From assembly GCA_016875995.1 (NCBI GenBank), contig VGOG01000015.1, forward strand, positions 1-32,468: DNA of 32,468 nucleotides, given 5' to 3'. The translations under genes were made by a program, and so were the position numbers. This DNA is from Chloroflexota bacterium. GTDB lineage: Bacteria; Chloroflexota; Anaerolineae; VGOG01. The notes beneath the pieces are model-generated. The model was not told the origin of the DNA, made no database searches, and saw nothing but the letters and a program-made list of their open reading frames with translations. This document shows positions 27,584 to 32,468 of this stretch, piece after piece; within the stretch, counting starts at the first letter, position 1, and every line of letters begins with the position of its first letter.

Positions 27584-28501
27584 TCAATCGGCGCGCAGAC
27601 GGGGATCCAAAGCGTCGCGTAGGCCATCGCCCAGCAGGTTGAAGCCCAGCACGCCCAGCATGATAGCCACACCTGGAGGAACGATGACCCACCAGGCGCC
27701 TTTGGCCAGGAACTTGTAGCAATCGCTCAGCATCGCTCCCCACTCTGGCTTTGGCGGCTGCTGTCCCAGTCCCAGGAAACCCAGCCCCGCCGCCCAGAGG
27801 ATGGCGCTCGCCAATCCCAGGGTGGATTGCACGATGATAGGTGAGAGGATATTGGGCAGTATGTGCCAAAACAGGATGCGTAGCCCCGTCACCCCAGAGC
27901 AAGTGGCAGCCGTAACGTACTCCTGCTCCCTGACCGAAAGCACCATCGAACGGGCCAGGCGGGCGAAGATGGGGATAAACACCACCCCAACGGCAACCAT
28001 GGTATTGTTCAACCCTGGCCCGCGCACAGCGACGATGGCAATGGCCAGAAGCATGGCCGGGAAAGCCAGGACGATGTCCATGCAGCGCATGATAATGTTG
28101 TCAGTCATCCCTCCAATAAAGCCGCCCAGCATACCCAGGGTCCCCCCAATGATCAAACCCATACCCACAGAAATGATGCCTACTCCCAACGAATAGCGGG
28201 CCCCATGGACTAATCGCACCACCACGTCTCGCCCCAGGTTATCGGTCCCCAGAAGGTGTTCGTGTGAGGGGGGCCTGAGCCGATCCTTGAGGCTAGAGTC
28301 TGTTTTGGGGTCGTAATCGTGTACGATGGGCGCTAGCACGGCCACCAGTAGTAAGACACCGATGATGACCATGCCCAGGCGCGCGGTATTGAGGGAAATC
28401 AATCGCCGCCAGGCATCGGCCCACAGAGAGCGCTGTCTGCGCACCGCAAAATCTACCGCTAAGTCCGTTTGACGGGCAATAGTCTCAGCCATAGCCCTCA
28501 C
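27584..28501 (-). CDS. dppC: Peptide/nickel-type ABC transporter permease DppC
   Basis: HEHLLGTDNLGRDVVVRLVHGARYSLGVG; EAA loop region; GLGFLGLGQQPPKPEWGAML; 4-nt overlap with dppB. Confidence 0.95.
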   Translation of the reverse strand: MRAMAETIARQTDLAVDFAVRRQRSLWADAWRRLISLNTARLGMVIIGVLLLVAVLAPIVHDYDPKTDSSLKDRLRPPSHEHLLGTDNLGRDVVVRLVHGARYSLGVGIISVGMGLIIGGTLGMLGGFIGGMTDNIIMRCMDIVLAFPAMLLAIAIVAVRGPGLNNTMVAVGVVFIPIFARLARSMVLSVREQEYVTAATCSGVTGLRILFWHILPNILSPIIVQSTLGLASAILWAAGLGFLGLGQQPPKPEWGAMLSDCYKFLAKGAWWVIVPPGVAIMLGVLGFNLLGDGLRDALDPRLRAD

Positions 28502-29577
28502 TCGAATCGAATCTTGGGGTTAAGGAAAGCATAGGAAACGTCAACTGCCAGGTTGATCACCGCTATGACCAGAGTGATGATCAGGACAGCTACCTGCACG
28601 ACGGGGTAATCCCGGGACAGGATGGCGTCGTACACCCATTTTCCCACCCCAGGCCAGGAAAAAACCGTCTCGGTCATGATGGCTCCTGCCAGCAGACCGC
28701 CGACCTGCAGACCGATGATCGTGATCACTGGCAGGAAGGCATTCTTCAGAGCATGACGCAAGATCACAACCTTCTCCTGCAATCCCTTGGCATAGGCCGT
28801 GCGGATGTAGTCCTCCTGCAACACTTCCAACATGGCGGAGCGGGTCATGCGGGCAATAATGGCCATAGGAATAGTGCCCAGGGCGAAAGATGGCATCACC
28901 AGATGTTTGAGTGCCAGACGCAAGGCCTGATAGTTGCCTGTGACGATACTGTCAAGGGTATAAAGGCCGGTGACCGTCTGGAGTGACAGGTCAACCGGAA
29001 ACCGACCATAGGTGGGAAACCATTTCAATCTGACCCCAAAAAAGTAAATGAGCATCAGCCCCAGCCAGAAGACAGGCATGGAGACGCCCACCAGTGAGCC
29101 GATCATGCTCGCACTATCGAAAACAGAGTTGCGCCGCGTGGCAGAGATGATGCCCGCCGGGATGCCTACGGCGATGGCAAAAGCCATGGACAGGAGCGAC
29201 AGCTCCACGGTGGCCGGGAATTTCAATTTCAGCAAATCAGCGATCGGCGTACGTCCATGAACGGACCTCCCCAGATCGCCTCGCAGCAGACGGCCCAGAA
29301 AGAGAAAATATTGCGATTCGAAGAGATTCCTGAACCCTTCACCGATGCTGGCCTCACCACTAAAGACCTGGCCCACGGCAGCGGGATTCAAGAAGAGCGG
29401 CTTGTTCAACCCCAACTGTTCGCGGATGCGTTCCACGTTTTCCACGGCGGCGTGCTCGCCCAGCATGACGATCGCTGGATCGCCAGGGATAAGGTGGATG
29501 AACAGGAAAACGATGACCGTCACCCCCAACAGAGTGGGAATCAGAGAAATCAACCTGCGGATGATGTATCTGGTCAT
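28498..29577 (-). CDS. dppB: Peptide/nickel-type ABC transporter permease DppB
   Basis: MTRYIIRRLISLIPTLLGVTVIVFLFIHLIPGDPA; TETVFSWPGVGKWVYDAILSRDYP. Confidence 0.95.
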   Translation of the reverse strand: MTRYIIRRLISLIPTLLGVTVIVFLFIHLIPGDPAIVMLGEHAAVENVERIREQLGLNKPLFLNPAAVGQVFSGEASIGEGFRNLFESQYFLFLGRLLRGDLGRSVHGRTPIADLLKLKFPATVELSLLSMAFAIAVGIPAGIISATRRNSVFDSASMIGSLVGVSMPVFWLGLMLIYFFGVRLKWFPTYGRFPVDLSLQTVTGLYTLDSIVTGNYQALRLALKHLVMPSFALGTIPMAIIARMTRSAMLEVLQEDYIRTAYAKGLQEKVVILRHALKNAFLPVITIIGLQVGGLLAGAIMTETVFSWPGVGKWVYDAILSRDYPVVQVAVLIITLVIAVINLAVDVSYAFLNPKIRFE

Positions 29578-29606
29578 TATGAAAGCACCCCTTGAAACAA
29601 GGATAA

Positions 29607-29637
29607 AAGGGGGTGCGGGACAACCCCGCACCCCCTT
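29607..29637 (-). terminator. Perfect 13-bp GC-rich stem-loop in SBP-dppB gap (attenuator/terminator or mRNA stabiliser)
   Basis: AAGGGGGTGCGGG / CCCGCACCCCCTT; on the reverse strand the stem runs into TTTT. Confidence 0.7.
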
Positions 29638-29704
29638 CTGCTGTCATGCGCGGCTCGTGACAGAGCCCAGGCCTGGTGCGGCTAAAGACCCAGCCTCACT
29701 ACGC

Positions 29705-32197
29705 CTAGTCCTTGATCACGACCCTCTCGTACTTGTCGGCGCCCACCGGCTGCACCTGGAAGCCGCTGACCTTCGAGGAGAAGAGACGCGGGGTGTTGTT
29801 GTGCATCACCCACAGGCGCGCACGGTCCTTGTGCAATAACCGCTCGACCTCCTCGTAGAGAGGCGCGCGCTTGGCCTGATCACGCTCAGTAGCCGCCTGG
29901 TAGAGCAGTTCGGCCACTTGCTGGTTGGCGTACCAACCCTCGCGTCCGTGAGGCTCTCTGACCTGACCGGGGGCACTCAGCCCGCCGAAGAAGTAGTTGA
30001 GGAAGTTGTCGGGGTCGCCGTTGTCGCCACCCCAGCCGAGCATGTAGAGGCCGTACAAGCGGCCCTCACGCCGCGCAGCGAGATAGGACGGCCAGTCGCC
30101 TTCCAGCACCAGCTCGGTCACGATGCCGGCCTTGGCCAGATCCGCAGCCATGGCCTCGCCGATCTCCTTGGGGCTGGGATAGTAGAAGCGGGTCACCGGC
30201 ATGTAGTAGAACTTCAGCGGCCCGACTTCGCCAGTGTCCAGGTTGGTGACTTCCTTCAACCCATCCGGGAAGCCAGCCTCGGCCAACAACTGCCTGGATA
30301 GCTCAGGATCGTAACTCCAATCCTCGATCTCAGGGCGGCCCCACATCGAAGGATGCAGGAAGGTGCTCGCCACCTGGCCATACTCACCGTAGAAGGCTTC
30401 TCTCAGAGCCTCGCGGTCAATGGCGTGGAACACCGCCTCTCGCACCCTCGGATCCTGGAACTCCTTGATGTGGTAGTTGAAGGCCAGATAAGCCGTGTTC
30501 AGACCCGTCGCCTCCACGTAGCAGTCGGGATCGGCCTCGCAATCCTTGATGTCTTCGATGTTGGCCTGCTCCATGGCGTGGATGTCGCCAGCCTTGAGGG
30601 CCAGGTAGCGGGCCGAGTCGTCGGGGATCACCCGCCAGATGATCTTTTCCAGGGTCGGCTTACCGCCCCAGTAGTCCACGTTGGCTTCCACCGTGATGTG
30701 GTGATCCTCCACCCACTCCACGAACTTGAAGGGGCCGGTTCCCACTGCTCCCACCGTCGGCATCCCATAGTCCGCCCCGTACTTCTCCAGAGCCGCAGGA
30801 CTGGAAATGGCGAACATGTCCATGGCCAGGTTGGCCAGTAGGGGAGCCAGCGGCGCTTTGAGGGTGATCTTGACCGTCAAGTCGTCCACCGCTTCGAAGC
30901 CGGTGATGAGGCAGTCATCGTCGAAGCCGTTGAACATGTACTCCCAGTACTCGTACACCTGGGTTTCGAAGTGCAACGGGTGATCGGTCTTCCACTGACG
31001 TTCGTAGTTGAGTACCACGGCGTCGGCATTGAACGGAGTGCCGTCGTGGAACTTAACGCCCTGGCGCAGGTTGATGGTCCACACCAGGCCATCGTCGCTG
31101 ACCGTGTAGCCAGTGGCCAGCGCCGGGATGGGTCTGGTGCCACCGTCCTCGTACTGGAACAACGGCTCCAGGATCTGGCCGGTGACGCGGAAGCTCTCGC
31201 CATCGGTGACCACGGCCGGATCGAGCTGGACAGAGTCACCGCCACGGCCGAAGATGAAGGTCTTGCCAATCGCTGGCTTCGGCGGGGTCGGCTTGGTGAT
31301 GTCCTCGCCGTACCAGTTCATGGAGAAGGCGGTCAGAGTGCCGTCGGCGTGCATGTCGGCGATGATCTGGTTGAGCTTGGCCAACAGCTTTTCGCCGGGC
31401 CCCCGCGCCTTGTCCAGGGCGAAGGACAGGGGCTCGTAGAAGGCCGGATCACCGACCAACTTGATGGGCACGCCCTCGACAATGGCAGCCTGCAAGGTGG
31501 GGACGGCCGACATCACGGCGTCCAGGCGGACGCCGTCGCCCAGCTTCAGGTCCTCGATGGCGTTGGCGTCGGTGGGGTAGGTTTTCAGCTCGCCAGGCTC
31601 CCAGGGGACGTAGTTAACCTCATATCCCGGTATGGAAATGACGAGGTCCTTCTCCATGAAGTACTCGTAGGTGCACTCGCTGCAGCAGCCGATGACCTTG
31701 CCTGCCAGGTCGTCAGTGGTCTTGATGGTCGTATTGTCCTTGTGCACGGCAAAGCCAGCAGGCGTGTAGTAGTAGGGATCGGTGAACCACAGCACCTTGC
31801 CCCGTTCTTCCGTGGGGGTCATGCTGCCGATGCTGATGTCCCAACGCCCACCCCAACTGCCAGCAGTGATGAGATCCCAGTCGGGGGTCACGAACTCCAC
31901 CTCGACGCCCAACCGCTTGGCGACCTCTTTGTAGACGTCAATGTCGAAGCCAACCATCTCCCCAGCTTCGTTCAGGAAGCTCTGGGGTGCGTAGTTAGGG
32001 TCGGTGGCTCCCAGCAATTTGCCTTTCCCCAGAATTATGTCCAGGAGATCTTCGACCACCGGGATCGGCGTGGGGGGCACCGGGGTCGGCGCAGGGGCCA
32101 TCGGGGTCGGTGTTGGCTTAGGGGCACAACTAACCACCAGGCTAGCCACCACGATCAAAGCCAACAGCGAAGTTACCAGATTTCTTTTGCTAATCAT
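29705..32197 (-). CDS. Fused solute-binding lipoprotein: SBP_bac_3 (about aa 52-300) + SBP_bac_5 (about aa 313-830)
   Basis: Lipobox LVVSC at Cys24, T/P-rich linker, GATDPNYAPQSFLNEAGEMVGFDIDVYKEVAKRLGVEVEF...MTPTEERGKVLWFTDPYYYT (SBP_3), linker EDITKPTPPKPAIG, then SVQLDPAVVTDGES...LATGYTVSDDGLVWTINLRQGVKFHDGTPFNADAVV (SBP_5). Confidence 0.93.
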   Translation of the reverse strand: MISKRNLVTSLLALIVVASLVVSCAPKPTPTPMAPAPTPVPPTPIPVVEDLLDIILGKGKLLGATDPNYAPQSFLNEAGEMVGFDIDVYKEVAKRLGVEVEFVTPDWDLITAGSWGGRWDISIGSMTPTEERGKVLWFTDPYYYTPAGFAVHKDNTTIKTTDDLAGKVIGCCSECTYEYFMEKDLVISIPGYEVNYVPWEPGELKTYPTDANAIEDLKLGDGVRLDAVMSAVPTLQAAIVEGVPIKLVGDPAFYEPLSFALDKARGPGEKLLAKLNQIIADMHADGTLTAFSMNWYGEDITKPTPPKPAIGKTFIFGRGGDSVQLDPAVVTDGESFRVTGQILEPLFQYEDGGTRPIPALATGYTVSDDGLVWTINLRQGVKFHDGTPFNADAVVLNYERQWKTDHPLHFETQVYEYWEYMFNGFDDDCLITGFEAVDDLTVKITLKAPLAPLLANLAMDMFAISSPAALEKYGADYGMPTVGAVGTGPFKFVEWVEDHHITVEANVDYWGGKPTLEKIIWRVIPDDSARYLALKAGDIHAMEQANIEDIKDCEADPDCYVEATGLNTAYLAFNYHIKEFQDPRVREAVFHAIDREALREAFYGEYGQVASTFLHPSMWGRPEIEDWSYDPELSRQLLAEAGFPDGLKEVTNLDTGEVGPLKFYYMPVTRFYYPSPKEIGEAMAADLAKAGIVTELVLEGDWPSYLAARREGRLYGLYMLGWGGDNGDPDNFLNYFFGGLSAPGQVREPHGREGWYANQQVAELLYQAATERDQAKRAPLYEEVERLLHKDRARLWVMHNNTPRLFSSKVSGFQVQPVGADKYERVVIKD

Positions 32198-32367
32198 TTT
32201 GTGTCTCCTCCTTTAAAAAGTTGGGAAAATCTGGTTTGGCAACCGTTTCGCGCGCTTTTTCGATGCGCATCACCTCCTTCCACCTGCTCCACGAAGCCTC
32301 ATACTGATTGAACAAACATTCTAACGAGGTCTCACCATTCAGGCCATTGCTGCGGACCAGTGTACCA

Positions 32368-32396
32368 AGTATAACAGAGAATGGCAAATTTGTCAA
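32368..32396 (-). promoter_or_regulatory. Sigma70-type promoter TTGACA-17-TATACT for hybrid ABC operon
   Basis: Reverse strand TTGACA (32396-32391), 17-nt spacer, TATACT (32373-32368). Confidence 0.8.
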
Positions 32397-32468
32397 AAAC
32401 AGTTGACCAGAGAGGCATAATTGTTCTAAATTCGTAACTACTCAGCCTCTGTTGTCATTGCGAGCGTT

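Noticed and set aside
30971-32311. 446-aa plus-strand ORF antisense to the fused SBP gene
   Set aside because: Shadow ORF; sense strand carries both SBP domains with a lipobox.
32190-32396. 68-aa ORF upstream of the fused SBP gene
   Set aside because: Spans the predicted promoter and leader and reads through the SD; no independent start signal.
32450-32468. GTCATTGCGAGCG-type repeat at the right edge
   Set aside because: Resembles the start of a common dispersed repeat, but only about 15 nt are in the window, too little to support a call.

Overview
The window looks like Chloroflexota-type, GC-rich DNA (inferred from gene content and dispersed repeats). Left part: 5' end of an RlmI-like rRNA methyltransferase, ligA, a membrane protein with a promoter placed for leaderless expression, an ornithine cyclodeaminase/mu-crystallin family gene, a DJ-1/PfpI gene, a DUF4160/DUF2442 pair, and a complete branched-chain-amino-acid-type ABC operon (livKHMGF). 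Two DAO-type FAD oxidoreductases and a DUF6125-like gene follow. A 3 kb accessory island (15.1-18.4 kb) carries toxin-antitoxin-like genes and gene relics: an HsdR N/C-terminal remnant, a frameshifted UPF0175 copy, a truncated PIN gene and a duplicated 5' leader. Next come a ketopantoate reductase-family gene, a CapA-like relic and plsY. A strong promoter then drives three tandem non-pyrrolysine MttB-superfamily methyltransferase genes. The right end is a convergent operon whose first gene fuses a family-3 (polar amino acid) and a family-5 (peptide) solute-binding protein in one 830-aa lipoprotein. It is followed by DppB/DppC permeases, a PAAT-type permease and a single GlnQ-type ATPase. This hybrid two-permease, one-ATPase transporter next to an MttB trio is the most unusual candidate system. 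Several inverted or tandem repeat families are interspersed, and some have been absorbed in frame into LigA, the ketopantoate reductase and MttB-2.
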